DNA of 35,649 nt, taken from the NCBI GenBank assembly GCA_944324435.1, contig CALUWH010000021.1:1-35649 (forward strand). Reading direction: 5' to 3'. The position numbers and the translations under genes are program-made. Source of the DNA: Candidatus Gastranaerophilales bacterium (lineage in GTDB: Bacteria; Cyanobacteriota; Vampirovibrionia; Gastranaerophilales; Gastranaerophilaceae). Below, in pieces: positions 15,501-23,644 of this stretch (the first letter of the stretch is position 1; every line of letters begins with the position of its first letter). The notes below the pieces were generated by a model. The model ran no database searches. It saw only the letters and a list, made by a program, of their open reading frames with translations, and was not told the DNA's origin.

Positions 15501-16619
15501 TTAAAGTTTTTTCCTGAGAATAAGTGCTGCATTTGTTCCTCCGAATCCAAAAGATGTACATAATACTGTTTCCATCTTTTTTACCAGGGTTTGGCTGATA
15601 TTAATTTTAGGGAGACTCAAATCATACTCGCCGCCGTATTTGTGTGGGAAAATTCTTCCATCAAAAGAATCAATAAGCTTACAGCAAAGCGCGGTCTCAA
15701 TACTCGCAGCAGCCCCAAGACAATGGCCTGTCAGCGGTTTGGTAGAACTTGCCGGGATAAACTCACCAAATATTTCATTAACAGCTTTTGCTTCCATCAA
15801 ATCGTTGGCTTTTGTTCCTGTTCCGTGAAGGTTTATATAATCAATGTCATTCGGCTTAATATTTGCACAGGCAAGAGCTGTGCGAATGGCGCGAATGGTT
15901 TCGACAGCTTCTGGATCCGGTGTTGTAGCGTGGTATGAATCGGTTGTTTCCGCGGTTGATAAGATTTCTATTCCGGGCAAATCTTTTTCTACAACAAATA
16001 CAGCCGCAGCCTCTCCCAGATTTATTCCGCTTCTGTTTTTGCCGAACGGATCGGAAGGCTCCGAAGATAGAATTTCAAGCGAATCAAATCCAAAAATCGG
16101 GACTCTTGAAAGCCCGTCCGTACCCACTACGATTACGGCTTTTGAAAAATTTGTTTCAAGAAGTTCTTTTGCGATAGTAAAAGCTTTGATTCCTGATGAA
16201 CACGCTGTTGACACAGATGTATAATAGTTTTTCAGCCTATACTTATGGCGTATAAATTCCGCAGGATTACTGATTTTTGCGTGCATAGGATTTCTTGTCA
16301 AAGCGTAGTCGTCAACTCCGGTATTAGTAGTTGCGCAAACGACACCAATATTCTCCGCTCCGTATTTTGATATTACAGATTCAATATTAAGTGATTCAAA
16401 AACAGCCTGCAAGAGCTTATTACATCTTATATTATAGTCTTTTTCTTTTATTTCGCGGAGGGGAAAATCTACTTTGCCGAGACGAACAGGTTTCCCCTTG
16501 ATAATTTCTGATGTTATTTCAAAACGCGTATCTATTCCGTTAAGGGCATTTTTATAAATTTCATCTATATTGTACCCTAAATTACATAAAGCATTGTATT
16601 TCGTTATTGTTGCACCCAT
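15501..16619 (-). CDS. Beta-ketoacyl synthase (FabF-like condensing enzyme)
   Basis: 372 residues from the ATG at 16619; a longer frame to 16655 exists but overlaps the divergent promoter. The decarboxylating condensation triad is intact: Cys140 in VSTACSSG, His265 in LHGTGTK, His299 in LTGHCLGAA, plus the C-terminal SFGFGGTNA loop. It should elongate an acyl or polyene chain carried on ACP. It is divergent from a chain-length-factor-like protein and an acyltransferase, which points to a dedicated product such as an aryl polyene-type or unusual envelope lipid rather than housekeeping fatty acid synthesis. No ACP, dehydratase or ketoreductase lies in the window. The start seems leaderless, with TACAAT 7 nt before the ATG. 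Confidence 0.85.
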   Translation of the reverse strand: MGATITKYNALCNLGYNIDEIYKNALNGIDTRFEITSEIIKGKPVRLGKVDFPLREIKEKDYNIRCNKLLQAVFESLNIESVISKYGAENIGVVCATTNTGVDDYALTRNPMHAKISNPAEFIRHKYRLKNYYTSVSTACSSGIKAFTIAKELLETNFSKAVIVVGTDGLSRVPIFGFDSLEILSSEPSDPFGKNRSGINLGEAAAVFVVEKDLPGIEILSTAETTDSYHATTPDPEAVETIRAIRTALACANIKPNDIDYINLHGTGTKANDLMEAKAVNEIFGEFIPASSTKPLTGHCLGAAASIETALCCKLIDSFDGRIFPHKYGGEYDLSLPKINISQTLVKKMETVLCTSFGFGGTNAALILRKKL

Positions 16620-16626
16620 AAGATTT

Positions 16627-16636
16627 ATTGTATAAT
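16627..16636. promoter_or_regulatory. Overlapping divergent -10 boxes
   Basis: Plus-strand TATAAT (16631-16636) ends 7 nt before the ATG at 16644. Minus-strand TACAAT (16632-16627) ends 7 nt before the ATG at 16619. The two boxes share two base pairs, so polymerase binding on one strand should exclude the other. Confidence 0.55.
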
Positions 16637-16643
16637 GCTTAAC

Positions 16644-17237
16644 ATGAAAAAACAAATTTTTTATATAAGTAACTTTTCAAGTATACAATCGCAGGACGAT
16701 ATAGATATCGCAGAGATACCGCCTCTTATTAGGAGAAAACTGAGTTTACTTGACAAGGCTGCTTTGACGACTATATGCAGAACATTTTCAGAGCATATTG
16801 ATGAAATTATTTTTACCTCGGAGTATGGTGAGTTATCAAGGCTGGAAACGATTATAGAACAATATTCCTCTCAAAATGAAGTTTCTCCTGCCCAATTTTC
16901 AGCATCGGTGCACAACTATCTTGTTGGATTTTTTGCATTGTATAAAAATCTAAATGTTCCCTATTTTGCGTTATCTGCCGGGGAAAATTCCGTATCTGCA
17001 GGTCTAGTGAAATCTGTCATATCTTCACACAAAAACATCTTATTTTCCTATGCCGATGTTGTTGAGGGGGTAAAAAGCGCCTCCTGCATAATATCCCCTG
17101 AGTCAGGTGAGATTAAATGCCGAATATCGAACGGGGGTGCACAAGTATGTAAAGATGAATTTGAAAATTTCATTGATTTTATGAATACCGATAAAGAAAT
17201 TTTTGAAACTCCGCTCATCAGAATAGAGAGGGTATAA
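16644..17237 (+). CDS. Ketoacyl synthase-like chain length factor (Ketoacyl-synt_2 type)
   Basis: 197 residues, about half a normal ketoacyl synthase. The pattern IPPLIRRKLSLLDKAAL, FTSEYGELSRL and SPAQFSASVHNYLVGFFAL followed by ALSAGENSVSAGL matches the short 'beta-ketoacyl synthase chain length factor' proteins (PF13723) found in aryl polyene gene clusters. The active-site Cys of true condensing enzymes is absent, so it probably partners a condensing enzyme; the divergent gene at 15501 is the obvious candidate. ATG 16644 is chosen over 16635 because the latter lies in the -10 box. Its stop overlaps the next start (TAATG), so the acyltransferase is coupled. Confidence 0.75.
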   Translation: MKKQIFYISNFSSIQSQDDIDIAEIPPLIRRKLSLLDKAALTTICRTFSEHIDEIIFTSEYGELSRLETIIEQYSSQNEVSPAQFSASVHNYLVGFFALYKNLNVPYFALSAGENSVSAGLVKSVISSHKNILFSYADVVEGVKSASCIISPESGEIKCRISNGGAQVCKDEFENFIDFMNTDKEIFETPLIRIERV

Positions 17238-17980
17238 TGAAAAGGTTTGTCCGTTCGGTATTAACAACTATTTTATTTGGAGTTTTCGGATTTGGAGCAT
17301 GTATTATGAATTTTTTGATTTTTCCGGCTGCAAAAATAGTTCTGGAGGAGAAGAAGTTTATCATATTTTGCTCGGACTTCATTTATCATATATGGAAATT
17401 CTTTATCAGACTTCTGATGTTGCTTAGAATTATAAAACTTGATATCAAAAACAAGGAAGAGATTGCAAATATACGCAATAAAATTATTGTATCCACACAC
17501 CCGAGCTTTATAGATATTGTCATTTTAATGAGTCTTATTCCGCGGACAACCTGTTTTGCAAAGCGTTCGCTTGCACATAATCCACTTTTAAAAAATATTA
17601 TAAAGAGTATTTTCATTACAGATGATGTTGAGATAGAAGAACTAAAATCCGCAACGAAAAAAATGCTTGATATGGGATTTAACGTAATAATATTTCCGGC
17701 AGGAACAAGACATCGCAGGGGTGAATTTCCTAAGATAAAGAAGGGCGCAGCACTTGCAGCAATTAATGCAGGGAAGAATATTATCCCGATTAAAATGTAT
17801 ACCAGCGAGGACTTTTTATTTATAAATCAGCCGTTTTATGCGGCAGGCGGAGATACTGTAATTTTTGAAATTATTGCAGTCGGAGAAATCGATATTTCAG
17901 ATTTCCAATCAGAGACGGAAATTGCAGGTAAAAAACATATTACAGACAGGATAAAACAGGCCTTATACGATGTTAAATAA
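17237..17980 (+). CDS. PlsC-like 1-acyl-glycerophosphate acyltransferase
   Basis: 247 residues. An N-terminal hydrophobic segment (about 10-35) anchors it to the membrane. The acyltransferase block I motif H-x4-D is present in THPSFIDIV (about 92-100). Block III appears as FPAGTRHRRGEF with Ala in place of the usual Glu of FPEGTR, which may alter substrate binding. The block IV-like region IIPIKM follows. It moves an acyl chain onto a glycerol-phosphate or another hydroxyl. Its coupling to the chain-length-factor-like gene suggests it transfers the specialised chain made by that pair to a lipid, as acyltransferases in aryl polyene clusters are thought to do. General phospholipid synthesis is the alternative. 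Confidence 0.8.
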   Translation: MKRFVRSVLTTILFGVFGFGACIMNFLIFPAAKIVLEEKKFIIFCSDFIYHIWKFFIRLLMLLRIIKLDIKNKEEIANIRNKIIVSTHPSFIDIVILMSLIPRTTCFAKRSLAHNPLLKNIIKSIFITDDVEIEELKSATKKMLDMGFNVIIFPAGTRHRRGEFPKIKKGAALAAINAGKNIIPIKMYTSEDFLFINQPFYAAGGDTVIFEIIAVGEIDISDFQSETEIAGKKHITDRIKQALYDVK

Positions 17981-18064
17981 TCAATATTTAAAATAAGAAT
18001 TAAGAATCTCTATTTATTTTCCCCGGTGTTTAATATAAAATTTAGGAAGAGTTGGAGAGTTGTT

Positions 18065-19372
18065 ATGTCTGAAAAAATTTTAATTTTGGGTTTGTCAAAG
18101 AGCGGAATTTCAGCAGCCGAATTTGCCCTCAAAAAAGGTTATGACGTATATATAACAGAGGCCAAGGCTCCTAAGGACGAATATAAACAAAAGGTTGAAG
18201 AGTTAAAAAATAAAGGCGTTAAGATTGAATGCGGATATCACAGCGACGAGTTTATATCAGATTCTGTTTTTGCGGTCACAAGCCCCGGTATTCCGCCAAA
18301 GTCTGAAATCTTTAAGAGACTTGAAGAAAAGAATATTCCGATAATATCAGAAATCGAGTTTGCATATCAAAACACGGATATTCCGTTTATTGCGATAACC
18401 GGAACTAACGGAAAAACTACGACAACGGCTCTTGTCTCTCATATTTTAAGCAAACAATATTCTGCGCCTGTTTGCGGAAACATTGGTGTTCCGCCAACTT
18501 CTTTGATTTGTGAAAAACATGATTTTCTCGTATGTGAAATAAGTTCTTATCAGGCACAGATGACAGAAAAATTTAAGGCAAAAATTGCCTGCTGGACTAA
18601 TTTTACGCCAGATCATATTGATTGGCACGGCGGATTAGAAAATTATTTCAACGCAAAAGCTAAAATATTCTTGCCGCCGCAGGCGCCCGAATTTGCTGTT
18701 TTGAATGCCAAAGACAATAAGCTTTTGGAATTTTCCAAAAGGTGTAAAAATGTTGTATTGTTTGATGATGATAAAGATTGTTATATAAAAGAGGAGGCAA
18801 TATTTTACAGAGGCGAAAAAATTATCTTATTGAGCGATTGTCCTCTTGTCGGACACCACAATCACCAGAACATTATGTGCGGAATAATTATTGCAAAGCT
18901 TCTGGGGATGGAAAATGATGACATAAAAGAGCGTATTATGTCCTTTAAAGCTCCGGAGCACCGTCTTGAAAAAGTCAGGGTTATGGACGGAATAACCTTC
19001 TATAACGATTCCAAAGCTACAAATCCGGAAGCTTCAATTGTTGCAATTGATTCGTTTAACAATGTTGATGTTGCTTTGATTCTCGGAGGCAGAGACAAAA
19101 ATACGGATTTGACTGAAATGTGTCATTCCATAAACAAACATATTCACACGGTTTTGTTAATAGGCGAGGCAAGTGAAAGATTTGAAGAAAATCTGAAAAA
19201 AAATGGTTTTAGTAATATAATAAAAGAACGCACGATGGAGGAGGCAATAGATAGGGCAATAAGCTTAAAGCCTGATGTAGTTCTTCTATCACCTGCATGC
19301 GCAAGCTTTGATATGTTCAAGAGTTACGAGCACAGAGGAGATGTCTTTAAAGAATATGTCTTATCTAAATAA
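18065..19372 (+). CDS. murD: UDP-N-acetylmuramoylalanine--D-glutamate ligase
   Basis: 435 residues from ATG 18065, which has GGAGAG 5 nt upstream; an in-frame ATG at 18026 has none. MurD adds D-glutamate to UDP-MurNAc-L-Ala in the cytoplasm. The N-terminal nucleotide-sugar domain starts ILGLSKSGISAAEFAL. The ATP loop is ITGTNGKTTTTAL, followed by the Mg-binding region NFTPDHIDWHG and the C-terminal YNDSKATNPEASIVA typical of Mur ligases. It is the first gene of a murD-ftsW-murG operon. The promoter region has a TATAAA-like box near 18033. Confidence 0.95.
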   Translation: MSEKILILGLSKSGISAAEFALKKGYDVYITEAKAPKDEYKQKVEELKNKGVKIECGYHSDEFISDSVFAVTSPGIPPKSEIFKRLEEKNIPIISEIEFAYQNTDIPFIAITGTNGKTTTTALVSHILSKQYSAPVCGNIGVPPTSLICEKHDFLVCEISSYQAQMTEKFKAKIACWTNFTPDHIDWHGGLENYFNAKAKIFLPPQAPEFAVLNAKDNKLLEFSKRCKNVVLFDDDKDCYIKEEAIFYRGEKIILLSDCPLVGHHNHQNIMCGIIIAKLLGMENDDIKERIMSFKAPEHRLEKVRVMDGITFYNDSKATNPEASIVAIDSFNNVDVALILGGRDKNTDLTEMCHSINKHIHTVLLIGEASERFEENLKKNGFSNIIKERTMEEAIDRAISLKPDVVLLSPACASFDMFKSYEHRGDVFKEYVLSK

Positions 19373-19391
19373 TTACGACAATAAGGAAAAG

Positions 19392-20507
19392 ATGAGTACG
19401 CAAAACATGCAATCCGACAGACCGCTTTTGATTGCAGTAATTTTCCTTGTCGTAATCGGGCTTATGGCAATATTTTCAGCTAGCGCTCCTAAGTGTATTG
19501 ATATGGGATTAAATCCTGCAAGATTTCTAATACAGCAGCTTCTTGGCGTATTTGTCGGGATTATCGGTTTAAGGTTTTTATCGAACTTCCATTACAAAAA
19601 GCTTATGACCTATACTTTACCTTTTGCAGCATTTGTGATTATTATGCTTATTCTGGTAAAAGTTATGGGAACAACAGTAAATGGTGCTCAAAGGTGGATT
19701 AATATAGGGCCTATGAGCTTGCAGCCTTCGGAGTTTGCTAAACCTGCGGTTGTAATGCTTCTTGCAGGTGTATTCTATAGAGACGCAAATATTTTTGACA
19801 ATAATAAAATCGTGACGGCATTTATTCCAATACTTATTATGATAGGGCTTATCTTCACCCAGCCGAATTTAAGTATGGTATTGCTTCTGCTTGCAACATC
19901 CGTAGCGATATATATTTGTGCCGGCGGCTCGATTCAGTTGATTATCGGCGGTGCCGCAATTATGCTTCCGCTGCTTTTATTCAAGGGCTTGAAAGGGTAC
20001 CAGTCATCCCGTATTACGACTTGGCTGCATCCTGAAGCAGATCCTCTGGGGGCAGGATACAATATAATCCAGTCTCTTGTAGCTTTTGCATCCGGCGGAC
20101 TTTACGGACTCGGGTACGGTGCCTCAAAACAGAAGCTTGCATGGCTTCCGGAAGCGCATACGGACTTTATTTTCGCAGTAATAGGAGAAGAACACGGATT
20201 TATCGGATGTCTTTTAATAATTTGTCTTTTCTGGACAATTCTGCAGAGAGGATTTTTGATTGCCGTAAAATGTCAGGACATGTACGGCAAACTGCTTGCG
20301 CTCGGCCTTACGTTTTCAATTTGTTTTCAAGGATTTTTGAATATGTGGGTTGCAAGCTCGTTTGTACCGGCAACAGGTGTGCCGATGCCATTTATAAGTT
20401 ACGGCGGTTCTTCCATTATGGTATCATTGTGGATGGTTGGAATTTTATTAAATATATCAAAAGATAATGTGAAAAGGATAAGAACAAATGTCAGAAGTAT
20501 ACAATAG
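19392..20507 (+). CDS. ftsW: FtsW/RodA-family peptidoglycan glycosyltransferase
   Basis: 371 residues from ATG 19392, which has AAGGA upstream; earlier in-frame starts lie inside murD. About ten membrane helices. SEDS-family signatures are GAQRWINIGPMSLQPSEFAK (about 101-120), PLGAGYNIIQSL, GYGASKQKLAWLPEAHTDF, the loop containing the essential Asp region of SEDS polymerases, and PFISYGGSS near the C-terminus. It polymerises lipid II glycan strands, at the septum if FtsW. Its place between murD and murG favours FtsW over RodA. Confidence 0.92.
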   Translation: MSTQNMQSDRPLLIAVIFLVVIGLMAIFSASAPKCIDMGLNPARFLIQQLLGVFVGIIGLRFLSNFHYKKLMTYTLPFAAFVIIMLILVKVMGTTVNGAQRWINIGPMSLQPSEFAKPAVVMLLAGVFYRDANIFDNNKIVTAFIPILIMIGLIFTQPNLSMVLLLLATSVAIYICAGGSIQLIIGGAAIMLPLLLFKGLKGYQSSRITTWLHPEADPLGAGYNIIQSLVAFASGGLYGLGYGASKQKLAWLPEAHTDFIFAVIGEEHGFIGCLLIICLFWTILQRGFLIAVKCQDMYGKLLALGLTFSICFQGFLNMWVASSFVPATGVPMPFISYGGSSIMVSLWMVGILLNISKDNVKRIRTNVRSIQ

Positions 20508-21597
20508 CAGTTACTTTGTGACCGGAGGCGGAACCGGCGGTCATATTTACCCTGCAATGGCTGTAGCGGACGTGCTGTCAGAAAACGGTGCTAAAGTTTA
20601 TTATGTCGGAAACAAGCGCAATATGGAATTTGAACTTGCAGGGAAAAAGGGGTATAAATTCTTGCACGTGAGCGTTTCCGGTATGCCGAGAAAACTCAAT
20701 CCCAAATTCTTTGTATGGGGGGTAAAACTTGTAAAGGCAATTATCCGCTCTGTAAGATATATAAAAAAATACAAGCCTAACGCTGTTTTTGCAACAGGCG
20801 GTTATGTTTCGGCGCCAATGATTTTTGCCTGCATATTAACTAAAACCCCTTATATGATGCATGATTGTGATGCCATGCCGGGGCTTGTTACAAGAAGGTT
20901 ATCAAAAAGAGCAAAATATGTATCATTGGCGTTTGAAAACGCTAAGAAGTTTATTCCAAATAAACACGCGATTGTTACGGGAAATCCTATAAGAGAAGAG
21001 TTTGAAACATTAACAAAGGCTGATGCAAGAAGAAAACTCGGACTTGAAAATCGGCTTACAATTTGTATTATGGGCGGCTCTCAGGGGGCAAAATCAATAA
21101 ATAATACGACAATAGAACTCATCAAGGAATTGTCGCAGGAGATGAATCTGCAGGTAATTTTTCAGACAGGAAAGAAAAATTACGCTGATGTGACAGATAG
21201 AATCCAAAAGATTTATCCGGCTTATGAGCAGGACAAAAACTTAATCATACGTCCTTATTTTGAGGATATGATATCACCTCTTAAATCAAGCGATATTGTT
21301 GTTTCAAGAGCCGGGTCTTTGAGTCTTTCAGAGATTTGTGCATCTGATGCGGCTCCAATACTTATTCCGTACCCTTATGCTGCTGCGAATCACCAGAGGA
21401 TTAATGCAAAATATCTTCTTGATATGGGCGCTTGTATTTATATAGAAGATAAAGAGCTTGAGCCGAACAGCTTAAGAGAGGCTATTGCGGAGCTTATTGA
21501 GAATCCGATAAAAATGAATTACCTGAAACAAAACGCTTCTCATCTTGCAAGATTTGACGCAACAAAGAAAATAGTTGAGTGTTTGGAAAAATTCTAA
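20488..21597 (+). CDS. murG: UDP-GlcNAc:undecaprenyl-PP-MurNAc-pentapeptide GlcNAc transferase
   Basis: 369 residues. MurG converts lipid I to lipid II on the inner face of the membrane. Signatures: GGGTGGHIYPAMAVA (13-27), TGGYVSAPM (about 107-115), HDCDAMPGLVTR with Cys in place of the usual Glu-Gln, TGNPIREEF, GGSQGAKSIN (about 195-204) and SRAGSLSLSEI with PYPYAAANHQ near the C-terminus. It overlaps the end of ftsW by 20 nt, so translation is coupled. No murC, murB or ddl follows; the operon ends here, convergent with ogt. Confidence 0.95.
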   Translation: MSEVYNSSYFVTGGGTGGHIYPAMAVADVLSENGAKVYYVGNKRNMEFELAGKKGYKFLHVSVSGMPRKLNPKFFVWGVKLVKAIIRSVRYIKKYKPNAVFATGGYVSAPMIFACILTKTPYMMHDCDAMPGLVTRRLSKRAKYVSLAFENAKKFIPNKHAIVTGNPIREEFETLTKADARRKLGLENRLTICIMGGSQGAKSINNTTIELIKELSQEMNLQVIFQTGKKNYADVTDRIQKIYPAYEQDKNLIIRPYFEDMISPLKSSDIVVSRAGSLSLSEICASDAAPILIPYPYAAANHQRINAKYLLDMGACIYIEDKELEPNSLREAIAELIENPIKMNYLKQNASHLARFDATKKIVECLEKF

Positions 21598-21605
21598 AAA
21601 TGCAC

Positions 21606-22067
21606 TTAAAACTGCTTTTTCTTTTCTAAATTCAATAAAAAAGTCTTTATATTTAATCCGCCGGCATAACCGACAAGCGCGCCGTTGGAGCCTACAACTC
21701 TATGGCAGGGGATTATTATCGGGATTGGGTTTTTGTTATTTGCATTGCCTACAGCGCGCGAAGCATTGGGATTATCTAATAAGACAGCAATTTCTTTGTA
21801 CGTTCTTGTCTCTCCATAAGGTATTTTTTGCAAGCAATGCCATACTTTTCGTTGAAATTCTGTACCTTCCGGTTTGCAAGGAACATCAAATTCTCTTCTT
21901 TTACCATCAAAATATTCTTCTAATTGTTTAAAAGTCTGTGCAATTATAGGAGTAAGCTCATTTTTACCTTCAAAATCTTTTGCTCCGAAGATTATATGAG
22001 TAATAAAAGAAGCGTTTTCTACAACTGTTAAATTCCCAATTCGTGTATTTTTTATATAATAATTCAT
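21606..22067 (-). CDS. ogt: Methylated-DNA--protein-cysteine methyltransferase
   Basis: 153 residues from ATG 22067. It repairs O6-methylguanine by moving the alkyl group to its own cysteine. The active site is IPCHRVVGSNGALVGYAGG (about 118-136), with the preceding GTEFQRKVWHCLQKIPYGET and the Asn hinge. The N-terminal RNase H-like region is present. A longer open frame to 22361 is antisense to the amylase gene and is not real. A TGC-TATTAT box ends 7 nt before the ATG with no ribosome site, so the message is probably leaderless. Confidence 0.93.
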   Translation of the reverse strand: MNYYIKNTRIGNLTVVENASFITHIIFGAKDFEGKNELTPIIAQTFKQLEEYFDGKRREFDVPCKPEGTEFQRKVWHCLQKIPYGETRTYKEIAVLLDNPNASRAVGNANNKNPIPIIIPCHRVVGSNGALVGYAGGLNIKTFLLNLEKKKQF

Positions 22068-22074
22068 AAAATAA

Positions 22075-22107
22075 ATAATAGCATAAAACACATTTATCTG
22101 ATAAAAT
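22075..22107. promoter_or_regulatory. Divergent extended -10 promoters of ogt and the amylase gene
   Basis: Minus strand: TGC-TATTAT (box 22080-22075), 7 nt before the ogt ATG. Plus strand: TGA-TAAAAT (box 22102-22107), 6 nt before the amylase ATG at 22114. Both are extended -10 type with no convincing -35, and both genes lack a ribosome site. Confidence 0.6.
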
Positions 22108-22113
22108 AGCGAT

Positions 22114-23643
22114 ATGAAAAAGAGATTTTTGTTGACAGCTGCAATATTTTTCGCTTTTTCCGGGGCCGTATTTGCCGGAGAAAATAACGATTTAAGAACT
22201 CTGTTTTTAAATAATAAGTCAAATATCTGCTGTATCAACATAAGAACTTTTAACGCAAAAGACGTTAACGGAAATGAAATTATTGACGAAGGGGAAGAGA
22301 GCGGAACTTTTCTAAACGCAATTGAGAGGCTTGATGAGCTAAAAGAGCTTAATATCAACACTCTTCATGTTCTCCCTATTACACCTGTGGGAAGGCTTAA
22401 AGCGCTCGGAACAGCAGGTTCTGTTTATGCGGTTTCTGATTTTTGGAGTTTGAATCCGCAATTAATAGATGAAAACTCTGAGCTTTCAAGTATTGAGCAG
22501 GCAAAGAAATTTGTTGATGAATGCCACAAAAGAGGAATAAGAGTAATCATAGATTTGCCGAGCTGCGGCTCTTATGATTTATTCCTAACCCATCCTGAAT
22601 TGTTTTTAAAGGACTCGAAACAATGTTCTATTGTTCCGACAGACTGGACTGATGTCAGACTGCTAAATACAGGTAATAATTCAAAGTTAAACCAAGATGT
22701 ACTTGATGCTCATAAAAAGTTTGTTGATATGCTGCTTCTTATAGGCGCTGACGGAATCCGTGCAGATGTTGCAACGATTAAACCTTCCGCTTTTTGGGAA
22801 GAGATTATCAAATATACGAGGGAAAAAGATCCTGAATTTATGTTCCTTGCAGAAGCTTCCGATTCCTGGCGAGAACCGCCAAGCAAGTATGCAGAATTTA
22901 CACCTTACAATAAACTTTTAGGAGCCGGATTCGACGGTTATTACGGAAGTTTTTTCAATCTAAAAGATTGGAATGCAGAGGAATTTATTGAACATATAAA
23001 GTTTAACATTAAATTATTGCACTCTTATAATCAGCCTAAAAGTGTGATACTAAGTTTTTCTACCCATGATGAAGTAAGCCCGATAGTGCTTCATGGAGAA
23101 AACTTTTCGAACATGATTTCTTGGCTGAATGCAACTTTGCCGTTCAACCCTTATTGTATTGACGGATTTTTCACCGGAGACAGCTATCTTTACCCTTGGG
23201 CCAATACAAGAGCCGAAAAGTCTGAAACCGACGATATTTACTATTTTGTGCACAGGGGCAAACTTGATATATTTAATTTCTCAAGACGCCCCGGAGGGAA
23301 AAATCTGAATGTTTTAAATAACTTTAAAAGAGCTTATGAATTTAGAAAAAATCATTCAGATTTAATATCAAAAGGAAGCTTTATTGATTTCAAAACTGAT
23401 AATGATAAAGTTTTTGCCTACGCAAGAACTCTGAAAAATGATACAGTAATTGTTATCGGCAATCTGGATTTTGAGAAACCGCAAAATAAGGTTACAATTA
23501 AAGCTCCGGGCATAAAGAAAAGAACTGATTTTGAGTTTATTAACTGTGAAGGCACAATAAAACCCGGAAGGAATAAAATTTACACTGATCTGAGCGCCGG
23601 AGAGATAAAAGTTATTAAAATAGCGACGAAAGGAAATCTATAA
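22114..23643 (+). CDS. Secreted alpha-amylase family glycoside hydrolase (GH13)
   Basis: 509 residues with a signal peptide (MKKRF then a hydrophobic core, cleaved near AVFA, residue 21). GH13 landmarks: the first barrel region NTLHVLPITPVG, GIRVIIDLPS, the nucleophile in GADGIRADVA (Asp218), the acid/base in FLAEAS (Glu247) and FSTHDE (Asp319). The usual His in region I (xDxxxNH) is replaced, since DLPSCGSYD follows the Asp. An EF-hand-like calcium loop, DVNGNEIIDEGE (50-61), lies just before the barrel. It probably degrades or rearranges alpha-glucans in the periplasm or outside. It is cotranscribed with trpS (1-nt gap), an odd pairing, and is likely translated from a leaderless message. 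Confidence 0.85.
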   Translation: MKKRFLLTAAIFFAFSGAVFAGENNDLRTLFLNNKSNICCINIRTFNAKDVNGNEIIDEGEESGTFLNAIERLDELKELNINTLHVLPITPVGRLKALGTAGSVYAVSDFWSLNPQLIDENSELSSIEQAKKFVDECHKRGIRVIIDLPSCGSYDLFLTHPELFLKDSKQCSIVPTDWTDVRLLNTGNNSKLNQDVLDAHKKFVDMLLLIGADGIRADVATIKPSAFWEEIIKYTREKDPEFMFLAEASDSWREPPSKYAEFTPYNKLLGAGFDGYYGSFFNLKDWNAEEFIEHIKFNIKLLHSYNQPKSVILSFSTHDEVSPIVLHGENFSNMISWLNATLPFNPYCIDGFFTGDSYLYPWANTRAEKSETDDIYYFVHRGKLDIFNFSRRPGGKNLNVLNNFKRAYEFRKNHSDLISKGSFIDFKTDNDKVFAYARTLKNDTVIVIGNLDFEKPQNKVTIKAPGIKKRTDFEFINCEGTIKPGRNKIYTDLSAGEIKVIKIATKGNL

Positions 23644-23644
23644 C

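Noticed and set aside
16620-16655. Longer start for the ketoacyl synthase
   Set aside because: The extra residues would be encoded over the divergent promoter, while the ATG at 16619 begins the conserved synthase sequence.
22068-22361. N-terminal extension of ogt
   Set aside because: The open frame runs antisense through the start of the amylase gene; the ATG at 22067 gives the normal family length.
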